Below are positions 36,026 through 48,300 of a DNA stretch of 64,000 nt, one piece after another. The first letter of the stretch is position 1. Each line of letters starts with the position of its first letter. Under the pieces are notes generated by a model. That model saw only the letters and a program-made list of their open reading frames with translations. It was not told the origin of the DNA and ran no database searches. Position numbers and translations under genes: made by a program. Source of the stretch: Chamaecyparis obtusa (lineage: Eukaryota > Streptophyta > Pinopsida > Cupressales > Cupressaceae); contig BSBK01002078.1 of NCBI GenBank assembly GCA_027943335.1, positions 355,501-419,500 on the forward strand, read 5' to 3'.

Positions 36026-36433
36026 TCACATTGTTTCATCGATGTGGTCCTTGGTATTTGACCTTTGTTTCATCTTTGAGGAATCATTAAGTGCATCATG
36101 ATTTTTTCTGAATGGAGGATCTCTATGCATTAGACCAGTTATATCAAAATGAAATATCTTTACTTGGACAACTTCTTGCTCATAATTTGCTTTGTCTTTA
36201 TACTCCATATGTTGTTTCTCATCGTAAAATATTTTTGAAGATAACTCATATTTAGGAGACATTAATATACTTTTATCAAGAATCTGATTAGATAGGATAT
36301 TTGGAAAACTTTTAGCACTGTTCCTCAACACATTCTCCTCATTATGCCTGGCTGATACCATCTTATCTTCACATGTTTGATACAACTTTTGTTCATAGGA
36401 TGAACTAAAATATGTCTCACCTCTTGAATACAC
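36026..36433 (-). pseudogene. Retroelement open frame, unrecognised (135 aa)
   Basis: Minus-strand frame continuing from the acidic frame after one stop. Hydrophilic, K/D/E/N-rich, with no recognisable motif. It lies between the acidic frame and the 3' LTR region and probably belongs to the same decayed polyprotein. Confidence 0.35.
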
Positions 36434-36439
36434 TTCTCC

Positions 36440-36907
36440 TCACATATTTTGAGTTTCATCATCCTCAAAATTATCATTAGTCCTATTATCTTCATCATGA
36501 TGTCGATGGATTTGATTGCATAGAAGATTCTCTTCAAATAATGGATTCAAAAACATAGAAAACTCAGACATATATTCATCTTCTTCCTCTTCAAACAATG
36601 GATTTAGGAACATAGAGAATTTAGACACATCTTCTTCCTCTCTACTGAATTCATCCTTTTTAGAATCATATACTTCATCAACAAGATAGGTATCTCTCTC
36701 ATCAGGTTTATCTTCTGGTGTTTCATCAATTTTTTTATCCTTGTGAATTGGAAAAAAAATTGAGTTATTTTTGTGTATATGCCTTTGATATTCCTTATCC
36801 AACAAATTTGAAATTTGTTCTGTACCGAGAAAATCTTCTTCCTCATTCATTTTATTTATATTATCTACTTCTATTTCATAGGTCCTATTGTCACAAGAGT
36901 CAGCCAC
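36440..36907 (-). pseudogene. Acidic retroelement protein with internal duplication (155 aa)
   Basis: Strongly acidic minus-strand frame with a tandem duplicated segment (FSMFLNPLFEE twice, about 20 residues apart, DNA ~36530-36640). No zinc knuckle, protease or polymerase motif is visible. In position it follows the gag-like frame and may be its C-terminal extension. The frame is broken from both neighbours by stops. Function unknown. Confidence 0.4.
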
Positions 36908-37150
36908 ACATAAATCAATAACTGGATTTATTGTGTTCTTTTCTCTGTTGTTATCCTTTATTATATAATTATAAAATACATGTTTGATTATTCAAGATGC
37001 AAGTCCATGGTTTGATTTATTATTTTCTTCATTTGGATCTGGAACTTCATTAGAGCTTTGTACTCCTGTAGATTTCACACTGCATCTATCACCTTCTTGT
37101 CTTTCAATATTTAAAAATTCATCCAAGGGATACATACAAGGCTCTGCTTC

Positions 37151-37549
37151 CTAGATGTATTGTTGATCCTCTTCCTGTTCATAACACATGTTATTTCCTT
37201 CACTTGCATAATGGAATTCATATAAAAACCATTGTTCAATTTTTTTCCAAGATGAAATACTTTGTGTAGGTAATGATTCATATGCCTCTCTTGCATTATT
37301 TTTTAATGACCATGCAAACAACTTCATGGCATCATCTTCTGTATGAACCTCATGATCATCAAGGAAGATATGACAAGTATCCAAATGATCAAGAGCTGAT
37401 TCATCATAATCTCCATAAAATTCAGGCACCCCGTGTGAAAGATTTGTAAATACTTCATTATTATTACATTGAAACCTTCTAAGATCCAAAGGCCTAATGT
37501 CCACTAGAACAAATGGTTTTCTTTGAAATGGTTGTTTATTCTGATGCAT
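37151..37549 (-). CDS. Gag-like capsid protein fragment of LTR element (132 aa)
   Basis: The core reads ESALDHLDTCHIFLDDH, then DDAMKLFAWSLKNNAREAYE, then SLPTQSISSWKKIEQWFLYE and FHY. This is the retrotransposon-gag signature (helices ending in L..F..SL...A..W/Y..LP...I.SW......F...F) found in plant Ty3/gypsy gag proteins. It would form the capsid for the element's own RNA. It starts at an ATG (37549) 26 codons before FTNL. It is followed by a stop and a further broken frame, and no nucleocapsid zinc knuckle is visible. The gene is probably no longer functional, as downstream frames are interrupted. Confidence 0.6.
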   Translation of the reverse strand: MHQNKQPFQRKPFVLVDIRPLDLRRFQCNNNEVFTNLSHGVPEFYGDYDESALDHLDTCHIFLDDHEVHTEDDAMKLFAWSLKNNAREAYESLPTQSISSWKKIEQWFLYEFHYASEGNNMCYEQEEDQQYI

Positions 37550-37589
37550 TCTGAATATCTGAATTGGTAGTAAGTTGTTTCTTTATACA

Positions 37590-37872
37590 TTAGGTTCTTG
37601 ACAATAGAGTCACCACCTCTTTCAAAAAGAAAAACTTTACTTATCTCCTTCTGGGTCTTCTTCCTCAGTAGAGTCACTGATTGAAATGCTTTATTGAATA
37701 GAGTCACCACCTCATTTGAAGAATGCATTGCTTCTAGGTTCTTTCTTCCTGTAGAGTGTGCTTCCAAACAAACTAATATAACTACTTTTTGATTTTGATT
37801 TGCGAAATCTGAAATTCTACGTAACTTCACAATATATATTGTGAGAAACTCTCCTCAGCAGAGTCGCCAATT
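37590..37872 (-). promoter_or_regulatory. Primer-site-like motif repeated in the leader
   Basis: Right after the LTR (minus strand) comes TTGGCGACTCTGCTGAGGAG. Related motifs recur at AGTGACTCTACTGAGGAAG (~37660), GGTGACTCTATTCAA (~37695) and GGTGACTCTATTGTCAAG (~37605). The first is in the position of a primer-binding site; the tRNA it would match is not certain. Confidence 0.45.
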
Positions 37873-38796
37873 TCTTGGTGCCCAAAAATGATAGATTTTT
37901 TTTTTGCCAACTAACAGGTATAATGATACCTTTGCAATTCTAGCTTAATCAAGCTAAGGCTGGTAGACCTAAATTCTCTTTTGAACTATCAAATTCTCTG
38001 TGTTGCTCAATTGCATACACGACACAATTGGGACAAAAATCTCCTGCAACTACAGATTTGAACCATATATGTAAATTTTTCAAATGTCATATTAGATAAG
38101 TTGTTTTATGCTTTTTTAAGGTTACGTATCATTTATTTTCACTTAGTTTTTTAGATACTCTGTGTACCAGGGTGTTCTACTGTGTTCTATTCCTTGATTT
38201 TTATAGTTCAAAGTTAATTTATGCAACTCAAATATCAATTGTATGGTCTGTGAACCTACCACTGTTCTTGTCAGTCTCTTAATTTGAGTTAAACTTGATA
38301 GGATTAGTTGTGTGAATTGTTTTAAATTATGATTCAAGTGGAAGCCTATGGAATGATAGTCTTACTTTATTAAAAGTAAGTTTCTTTAAAACTGTCTCTG
38401 ATTATACGAAGGATTGGAAATATCTGACTCTAATACCCAAATTTGCATTAGGCACTGATCTTATTTCATTTGAAAATTTTTATTTGGTTCTGCTTTGTAG
38501 TTTACAAATTAATCTGATTTCTTTCTTTATAAAGCATTCACAATTAGGTTTTAGTGATAGTGTAATTTTAGTTTAGATTTTATACAATACAACTATTAGG
38601 AGATAATATCATTTTCTTCCAAGGATTGTTTACCCCTTTGGAAGGAATTTCATTTGTCTGTGCATGTGTTTGTGTAGCATAGGGCACTTGTGAATTCAAG
38701 CCTATTAGCCTTGGCTCAATCAAGCCAAAATTGCAGAGGCACTAGTGTGTGCCTATCAGTTGGCAAAAAATGGTCCATCATTTTTTAGCACCAACA
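37873..38796. repeat. LTR region with ~110-bp inverted ends
   Basis: 37873-37985 reads as the inverted copy of 38690-38796: CTTGGTGCCCAAAAATGATA, GCCAACTAACAGGTA, GCTTAATCAAGCTAAGGCTG against their complements. The 5' LTR therefore begins and ends with the same ~110-bp sequence in opposite orientation. Confidence 0.85.
38035..38796 (-). repeat. LTR homology block, 5' copy (minus orientation)
   Basis: Partner of 34735-35490. Its outer end CACCAACA abuts the AGAGT target duplication. Confidence 0.85.
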
Positions 38797-41700
38797 AGAG
38801 TCACAACCCTTTAATTTTTTTTCCTTCACAAGCATCACAATCTTTCATAACTTTTCATTTTGAATGAATCACTTCTTTATTTTCTCCATGTTTTTTTCTT
38901 TTCTTCCATTAATTCTTAGAGAGATGGTCTTTTCTAACCTCACCCCTTCCTAAACCCCAACTTGAAAATATGTAAGACCAATGTAAGGAAGGTTGGACAT
39001 TGAGATGAGTCATGAAAATATCTCTAACTTAATAAAAAAAGAATTGGGTAACAATTTTTCATTATTTCATTTGTAAATAATATATTATTCCCCACATTAA
39101 TTTCACTTGAATGTCCTTCTAAATTAAAACCTTCTCACCTTTATAACTTCCAATGTGAGGAGAGTCACACCTCTTCATCATTTTTTCCTTTTGAAATCAT
39201 TACAACCTTTCACAATTTCTACCCTTCAAAAAGTCACAACCCTTTACCATTTTTTTCCTTTGTGAGCGTCACAATATTTCATAACTTTGTCTTTTGAAGG
39301 AGTCACTTCCTTATTTTCTTCAAGATTGTTCCTTTTTCTCTTCCATTAATTCTTATAGAACTAATTTTACCTCACTCACCCCTTTCTGAACCCCAACTTG
39401 GCAATATTTAAGACCAAAGTAAGGCAGGTTGGACACTGGGAGACCAACCTTCACCAAGTATAGGTAGGAGGCAAGATCCTTCATTTCTATCCTGTGGGAA
39501 AGTGTGTTATGTGAGCCCCAAGACAAATTTTTTTATACGGTTATCTGGGGAGGCCCCTTACTGAGTCATAGGGATACCTCTATCTTAACAAAAAAAATAA
39601 ATTGAGTCACCACATTTCATTGTTGTCTTTCTGAATAATATATAATACCCCATATTTTATATCAATGTCATTCTAAAATGAAACCTTCTCGCATTTGTAT
39701 CTTTCAATGTGGGGGAGAGTCACATCTCTTCATCATATCTTTTCTTAGAAAGAGTCACAATCTTTCACAATTGCCACTCTTCAAAAGAGTCACAACTCTT
39801 CACTATTTTTTTCATTTGCGAATGTCACAACCTTTCATAACTTTTCCTTTTGAATGACTCACTTCCTTATTTTTTTCATATTCATTTTTCTATTACATTA
39901 ATCCTTAGAAGGCTAGTCTTACCTCAAATCACCCCTCCTAAAACCCAACTTGGCAATATGTAAGACCAAGGTAAGGTAGGTTGGACATTGGGCCAATTCA
40001 CGAGGATACTTCTGAGTTAATAAAAAAATTAAATCGCCACTTTTTTTTTTTAATAATATATTATACCCCACATTGATTTCACTTCAATGTCCTAAATTGA
40101 AACCTTCTCCCCTTGGTATTTTCCATTGTGGGGTAGATTCACATCTCTTCATGTCTACCATTTGCAATCGTCACAAGCTTTCACAATCACCACCCTTCAA
40201 AAAAGTCACAACCCCTCATTGTTTCTATTATTTGTCATTGTCACAATTTTTCATAACTTTGCCTTTTGAAGGAGTCACTTCCTTAATTTATTTTATTATT
40301 TTTTCTCTTTTATTAATTCTTAGATGGCTAGTCTTTCCTCAGCTCAATACTTCTTGAACCTCAATTTGACAATACGTAAGACCAAGGTAAGGTAGGTTGG
40401 GCATTAAGTTGAGTCATAGGGACATCTGTGAGTTAACAGAAAAAATAATTGAGTCACCACTTTTCATTATTTTTTTTTCTGAATAATATATTATACCTTA
40501 CATTGATTTTATTTCAATGTCATCCTAAAATGAAACATTCTCCTCTTTGTATCTTCCAATGTGGGGAAGAGTTACATATCTTCACCGTATCTTCTCTTAG
40601 AAAGAGTAACAACTTTTCACAATTGCCACTTTTTGAAAGAGTTAGAACCCTTCACCATTATTTTCCTTTGTGAGTGTCACAATATTTCATAACTTTTTCT
40701 TTTGAAAGAGTCACTTCGTTATTTATTTCTTATTCATTTTTCTCTTTCATTAATCTTTAGAGGGCTAGTCTCTCCTCAACTCACCCCTTTATGAACCCCA
40801 ACTTGGCAAAAAGTAAGACCAAAGTAAGATAGGTTGGGCACTGAATTAATTCATAAGGATACCCCTAAATTAAAAAAAAAGAATTGACTTACCACTTTTC
40901 ATCATTATATTTTTTAATAATATATTATACCACTCATTAATTTCATTTTAATGTCCTCGTAAATTGAAACCTTCTCCCCTTTGTATCTTTCAATGTGAGG
41001 GAGAGTCGCATCTCTTCATCATATTTTTTCTCAGAAAGATTCACAACATTTCACAATTGCCACTTTTCGAAAGAGTCACAAATATTCACCATTTTTGTCA
41101 TTTGTGAATGTCACAATTTTTTATAGCTTTTTTCTTTTCAATGACTTGCTTCCTTATTTTTCTTTTTATTCTTTTTTATATTACATTAATCATTAGAGGG
41201 CTAGTCTTGCTTCAACTCACCCCTTCCTGAACCCCAACTTAGCAATATGTAAGACCAAGGTAAGGTAGCTTAGGCATTGTGCCAAGTCACGAAGATACCT
41301 CTGAGTTAACAAAAAAAATGAATCACCACTTTTTATTTTTGCATTTTTGAATAATATATTATAGCCAATATTGATTTTACTTGAAAGTCCTCCTAAATAG
41401 AAACCTTCTCCCCTTTGCATCTTCTAATATGGGGGAGAGTTACACATCTTCATCATGTTTGTCATTTTCAATCATTAGAACCTTTCACAATTACCACTTT
41501 CGATAGAGTCACAACCCTTTAATTTTTTTCCTTTACAAGCATCACATCTTTCATAACTTTTCATTTTGAATAAATCACTTTTTTATTTTCTCCTTATTTT
41601 TTTCTTTTCTTCCATTAATTCTTAGAGAGATGGTCTTTTATAACCTCACCCCTTCCTAAACCCCAACTTGAAAATATGTAAGACCAATGAAAGGAAGGTT

Positions 41701-44700
41701 GGGTATTGAGATGAGTCACGAAAAATATCTCTAAATTAATAAAAAAAGAATTGGGTAACAATTTTTCATTATTTCATTTGTGAATAATATATTATTCCAC
41801 ACATTAATTTCACTTGAATGTCCTTTTAAATTGAAACCTTCTCACCTTTATAACTTCCAATATGGGGAGAGTCACACCTCTTCATCATTTTTTCCTTTTG
41901 AAATCATTACAATCTTTCACAATTGCCACCCTTCAAAAAGTCACAACCCTTTACCATTTTTTTCCTTTGTGAGTCACAATATTTCATAACTTTGTCTTTT
42001 GAATAATTCACTTTCTTATTTTCTTCAAGATTATTATTTTTTCTTTTCCATTTATTCTTAGAGAACTAATCTTTTCTCACTCACCCCTTTTTGAACTCTA
42101 ACTTGGCAATATGTAAGACCAAGGTAAGGCAAGTTGGACACTAGGAGGCCAACCTTCACCAGGTATAGGTAGGAGGTAAGATCCTTTGTTTCTATCCTAT
42201 GGGAAGGTGTGTTTTGTGAGCCCCAAGACAGTTTGTTTTATACAGTTACCTAGGGAGGCCCCCTACTGAGTAATAGGGATACCTTTATGTTAACAAAAAA
42301 ATTAATTGAATCACCACATTTCATTGTTGTCTTTCTGAATAATATATAATACCCCACATTTCATATCAATGTCATTCTAAAATGAAACCTTCTACCCTTT
42401 GTATCTTCCAATGTGGGGGGGAGTTGCATCTCTTCATCATATATTTTCTTAGAAAGTCACAATATTTCACAATTGCCACCTTTCGAAAGAGTTGCAACTA
42501 TTCACCATTTTTGTCATTTGCAAATGTCACAACCTTTCATAACTTTTCCTTTTGAATGAATCACTTCCTTATTTTCTTCTTATTCATTTTTCTATTACAT
42601 TAATCCTTAAACGGCTAGTCTTGTCTCAACTCACCCCTCCTAAACCCCAACTTGGAAATATGTAAGACCAAGGTAAGGTAGGTTGGACATTGGGCCAATT
42701 CATGATGATACTTCTGAGTTAATAAAAAAAATTAAATCACCACTTTTTCTTTTTTTCTTTTTTAATAATATATTATACCCCACATTGATTTCACTTGAAT
42801 GTCTTAAATTGAAACCTTCTCCCCTTGGTATTTTCCATTGTCGGGTAGACTCACATCTCTTCATGTCTACCATTTGCAATCATCACAAGCTTTCACAATC
42901 ACCACCCTTCAAAAGAGTCACAACCTCTCATTATTTCTATTATTTATCAGTGTCACAATCTTTCATAACTTTATCTTTTGAAAAAGTCACTTCCTTAATT
43001 TTTTTATTGTTTTTTCTCTTCTATTAATTCTTAGATTGCCACTCTTGCGTCAGCTCACTCTTTCTTGATCCCCAACTTGGCAGTACGTAAGACCAAGGTA
43101 AAGTGGGTTGGGCATTGAGCTGAGTCATAGGGACATGTGTAAGTTAACAAAAAAATAATTGAGTCACCACTTGTCATTTTTTTTTTTTTGAATAATATAT
43201 TATACCTTACATTGATTTTTTTTTAATGTCTTCCTAAAAAGAAATATTCTCTTTTTTGTATCTTTCAATGTGGGGAAGAGTTACATATCTTCACCATATC
43301 TTCTCTTAGAAAGAGTGACAACTTTTCACAATTGCCACTTTTTGAAAGAGTTAGAACCATTCAACTTTATTGTCCTTTGTGAGTGTTACAACATTTCATA
43401 ACTTTGTCTTTTGAAAGAGTCACTTCATTATTTATTTCTTATTCATTTTTTCTATTTATTAATCTTTAGAGGTCTAGTCTCTCCTCAACTCACCCTTTTT
43501 TGAACCCCAACTTGGCAAGAAGTAAGACCAAGGTAAGATAGGTTGGGCATTGAGCTAATTCATAACCTTTTATACCTCTGAATTATAAAAAAAAAATTTG
43601 CTTACCACTTTTCATCGTTGCATTTTTTAATAATATATTATACCACTCATTGATTTCATTTTAATGTTCTTGTAAATTGAAACTTTCTCCCCTTTGTATC
43701 TTCCAATGTGAGAGAGAGTCGCATCTCTTCATCATATTTTTTCCTTAGAAAGATTCACAACTTTTCACAATTTTTACTTTTTGAAAGAGTCATAACTATT
43801 CACCATTTTTGTTAATTGTGTGTCACAATTTTTCATAATTTTTTTTTTCAATAACTTACTTTCTTATTTTATTTTTTATTTTTTTTTCTATTACATTAAT
43901 CATTAGAGGGCTAGTCTTGCTTACACTCACCCCTTCCTGAACCCCAACTTGGCAATATGTAAGACCAAGGTAAGGTAGGTTAGGCATTGGGCCAAGTCAC
44001 GAGGATACCTCTAAGTTAACAAAAAAAAATGAATCACTACTTTTTATTTTTGCTTTTTAGAATAATATATTATATCTAACATTGATTTTACTTGAAAGTC
44101 CTCTTAAATAGAAACCTTATCGCCTTTACATCTTCTAATGTGGGGGAGAGTCACACATCTTCATCATGTTTTTCATTTGCAATCATTACAACTTTTCACA
44201 ATTACCACCTTCGAAAATTTCACAACCGTTTAATTTTTTTTTTTACAAGCATCACAATTTTTCATAACTTTTCATTTTGAATGAATCACTTATTTATTTT
44301 CTTCTTGTTTCTTTATTTTCTTCCATTAATTCTTAGAGAGATGGTTTTTTCTAATCTTACTCTTCTTAAACCTCAACTTGAAAATATGTAAGACCAATGT
44401 AAGAAAGGTTGGGCATTGAGATGAGTCATAGAAATATCTCTAAGTTAATAAAAAATAAAATTGGATAACAATTTTGCATTATTTTATTTGTGAATAATAT
44501 ATTATTCCCCACATTAATTTCACTTGAATGTCCTTCTAAATTGAAACCTTCTCAGATTTATAACTTCCAATGTGGGGAGAGTCACACCTCTTCATCATTT
44601 TTTCTTTTTAAAATCATTACAATCTTTCACAATTGCCACTCTTCAAAAAGTCACAACCCTTTACCATTTTTTTTCCTTTGTCAGCGTCACAATATGTCAT

Positions 44701-44900
44701 AATTTTATTTTTTGAAGAAGTCACTTTCTTATTTTTTTAAAGATTTTTTTTTTTCTCTTCCATTAATTCTTAGAGAACTAATTTTTCCTCACTCACCCCT
44801 TTCTGAACCACAACTTGACAATATATAAGACCAAGGTAAGGCAGGTTGGATACTGAAATTCTAACTTTCATCCGATACGGTTACCTGTGGATGCCCCCTA
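38797..44900 (+). repeat. Hexameric higher-order blocks (~2.71 kb)
   Basis: Monomer landmarks 39074/41781/44492 (distances 2,707 and 2,711 bp), 39640/42336, 40050/42765, 40481/43190, 40914/43626 and 41348/44060 pair up as like with like. Each hexamer has an extra ~120-bp piece (39433-39560, 42143-42276; a remnant at 44872-44912). Confidence 0.85.
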
Positions 44901-45389
44901 CTGAGTCATAGGGATACATTTATGTTAACAAAAAATATGAATTGACTCACCACTTTTCATCGTTGTATTTTTTAATAATATATTATACCTCATTGATTTC
45001 ATTTTAATGTCCTCGTAAATTGAAACCTTCTCCCCTTTGTATCTTCCATTGTGAGGGAGAGTCGCATCTTTTCATAAAAAGATTCGCAACCTTTCACAAT
45101 TGCCACTCTTCAAAAAAGTCACAACTTTTCACCATTTTTGTCATTTGCGAATGTTATAATATTTCATAACTTTTTCCTTTTGAATGACTTACTTCCTTAT
45201 TTTCTTATTTTTTTTTTTCTATTACATTAATCCTTAGAGGGCTAGTCTTGCCTTAACTCACCCATTCCTGAACCCCAACTTGGCAATATGTAAGACCAAG
45301 GTAAGGTAGGTTGGACATTGGGTCAAGTCACGATGATACTTCTGAGTTAATAAAAAAAATTGAATCACCACTTTTTATTTGTGTCTTTT

Positions 45390-48300
45390 TGAATAATATA
45401 TTATACCCCACATTGATTTCACTTAAATGTCCTAAATTGAAACCTTCTCCCCATGGTATTTTTCAATGTGGGGTAGACTCACATCTTTTCATCATGTGTA
45501 CTTTTTTAATCATTACAAGCTTTCACAATCGTCACCCTTCAAAAGAGTTACAAACCTTCACTGTTTCTATTATTTGTTAGTGTCACAATCTTTCATAACT
45601 TTTTCTTTTGAAGGAGTCACTTTTTTTATTTTTTTTAATTTTTTTTTCTTTTATTAATTCTTAAATGGCTAATCTTGCCTCAGCTCACTCCTTCTTGAAC
45701 CCCAACTTGGCAATACCTAAGACCAAGGTAAGGTAGGTTGGTCATTGAGCTGAGTCATAAAGACATCTGTGAGTTAACAAAAAAACAATTGAGTCACCAC
45801 TTTTCATTATTTTCTTTTGTGAATAATATATTAAACTTTATATTGATTTTGTTTGAATGTCCTCATAAAATAAAACATTCTCCTTTTTGTATCTTGCAAT
45901 GTGGGGAAGAGTTACATCTCTTCACCATATCCTTTCTTAGAAAAAGTGACAACTTTTCACAATTGCCACTTTTTGAAAGAGTTAGAACCTTTCACCATTA
46001 TTGTCCTTTGTGAGTGTCACAACTTTTCATAACTTTTTCTTTTGAAATAGTCACTTCATTATTTATTTCTTATTCATTTTTCTCTTTCATTAATCTTTAG
46101 AGGGCTAGTCTCTCCTCAACTCACCCCTTTCTAAACTCCAAATTGGTAAGAAATAAGACCAAGGTAAGACTGGTTGGGCATTGAGTTAATTCATAGGGAT
46201 ACTTTTGAATTAAAAAATAAAATTGACTCACCACTTTTTATTGTTGTATTTTTGAATAATATATTATACCATTCATTGATTTCATTCTAATGTCCTCGTA
46301 AATTGAAACCTTCTCCCCTTTATATCTTCCAATGTGACGGAAAATTGCATCTCTTCATCATATCTTTTCTTAGAAAGATTCACAACCTTTTACAATTTCC
46401 ACTCTTCGAAAGAGTCACAACTTTTCACTTTTTTTGTCATTTGTGAATGTTACAATATTTCATAACTTTTTTCTTTTAAATGACTTGATTCCTTATTTTC
46501 TTCTTATTCTTTTTTCTATTACATTAATTATTAGAGAGCTAGTTTTGCTTCAACTCACCCCTTCCTGAACCCCAACTTGACAATATGTAAGACCAATGTA
46601 AGGTAGGTTAGACATTGGGCCAAGTTATGAGGATACCTCTGAATTAACCAAAAAAAATGAATTGTCATTTTTTATTTTTACATTTTTGAATACTATATTA
46701 TACCCCACATTGATTTCACTTGAATGTCTTAAATTGAAACTTTCTCCCCTTGGTATTTTCCAATATGAGGTAGACTCACATCTCTTCATCATGTCTACCT
46801 TTTGCAATTGTTTCAAGCTTTCACAATCGCCACCCTTCAAATGAGTCACAAACCCTCACTGTTTCTATTATTTGTCAGTGTCACTATATCTCATAACTTT
46901 GCCTTTTGAACGAGTCACATCTTTAATTTTTTTTTTTTTTTCTCTTCTATTAATTCTTAGATGGCTAGTCTTGCCTCACCTCACTCCTTCTTGAACCTCA
47001 ACTTAGAAATACGTAAGACCAAGATAAGGTATGTTGGGCATTGAGCTGAGTCATAGAGACATCTGTGAGTTAACAAAAAAATAATTGAGTCACCACTATT
47101 CATTATTTTTTTTTGTGAATAATATATTATACCTTACATTGATTTTTTTATAATGTCCTAAAATGAAATATTCTCCTCTTTGTATCTTCTAATGTGGGAA
47201 AGAGTTACATCTCTTCACCATATCTTCTCTTAGAAAGAGTGACAACTTTTCACAATTGCCACTTTTTGAAAGAGTTAGAACCTTTACCATTATTGTCCTT
47301 TGTGAGTGTCACAACCTTTCATAAATTTTTCTTTTGAAATAGTCACTTCGTTATTTATTTCTTATTCATTTTTCTCTTTCATTAATTCTTAGAGGGCTAG
47401 TCTCTCTTCAACTCACCCTTTTTTGAACTCCAACTTGACAAAAAATAAGACCAAAGTAAAATAGGTTGGGCACTGAGTTAATTCATAAGGATACCTCTGA
47501 ATTTAATAAAAGAATTGACTCACCACTTGTCATCGTTGTATTTTTTAATAATATATTATACCATTTATTGATTTCATTTTAATGTCCTCATAAATTGAAA
47601 TATTCTGCCCTTTGTATCTTCTAATGTGAGGGAGAGTCGCATCTCTTCATCATATCTTTTTTTTAGAAAGATTCACAACCTTTCACAATTGCCACTTTTC
47701 GAAAGAGTCACAATTTTTCACCATTTTTATCATTTGTGAATGTTACAAAAATTCATAACTTTTTTCTTTTGAATGACTTGCTTCTTTATTTTCTTCTTAT
47801 TCTTTTTTCTATTATATTAATTATTAGAGGGCTAGTCTTACTTCAACTCACCCTTTCTTAAACTCCAACTTGGAAAAATGTAAGACTAATGTAAGGTAGG
47901 TTAGGCATTGGGCCAAGTCACGAGGATACCTCTGAGTTAACAAAAAAAAATGAATCACCATTTTTTATTTTTACATTTTTGAATACTATATTATACCCCA
48001 CATTGATTTCACTTGAATGTCCTAAATTGAAACCTTATCTTTTTTATATCTTCCAATGTGGGGGAGAGTCACATCTCTTCATCATGTCTACTATTTTCAA
48101 TTGTCACAAATTTTCACAATTGCCACCATTCAAAAGAGTCGCAACCCTTCACTATTTCTATTATTTTTTGGTGTCACAACCTTTCATAACTTTACCTTTT
48201 GAATGAGTCACTTTTTAAATATTTTTTAATCTTTTTTTCTCTTCCATTAATTCTTATAAGGATAGTCTTATCTCAACTCACCCCTTCTTGAACCCCAATT

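Larger units (their letters stand above)
34186..38796 (-). mobile_element. 4,611-bp retroelement-like insertion in the satellite, TSD AGAGT
   Basis: Flanked by AGAGT (34181-34185 and 38797-38801), with outer ends TGTTGG...CCAACA. The direct repeat 34735-35490 / 38035-38796 acts as an LTR pair read on the minus strand (starts TGTTGGTGTCC and TGTTGGTGCTA). Minus-strand content in order: LTR, a TTGGCGACTCTGCTGAGGAG primer-site-like sequence (37852-37872), leader, gag-like frame, acidic frames, second LTR region. No protease, RT or integrase was seen, so it is non-autonomous or internally deleted. Ty3/gypsy affinity is likely from the gag type. The LTR ends carry unusual inverted repeats (separate entries). 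Confidence 0.7.
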
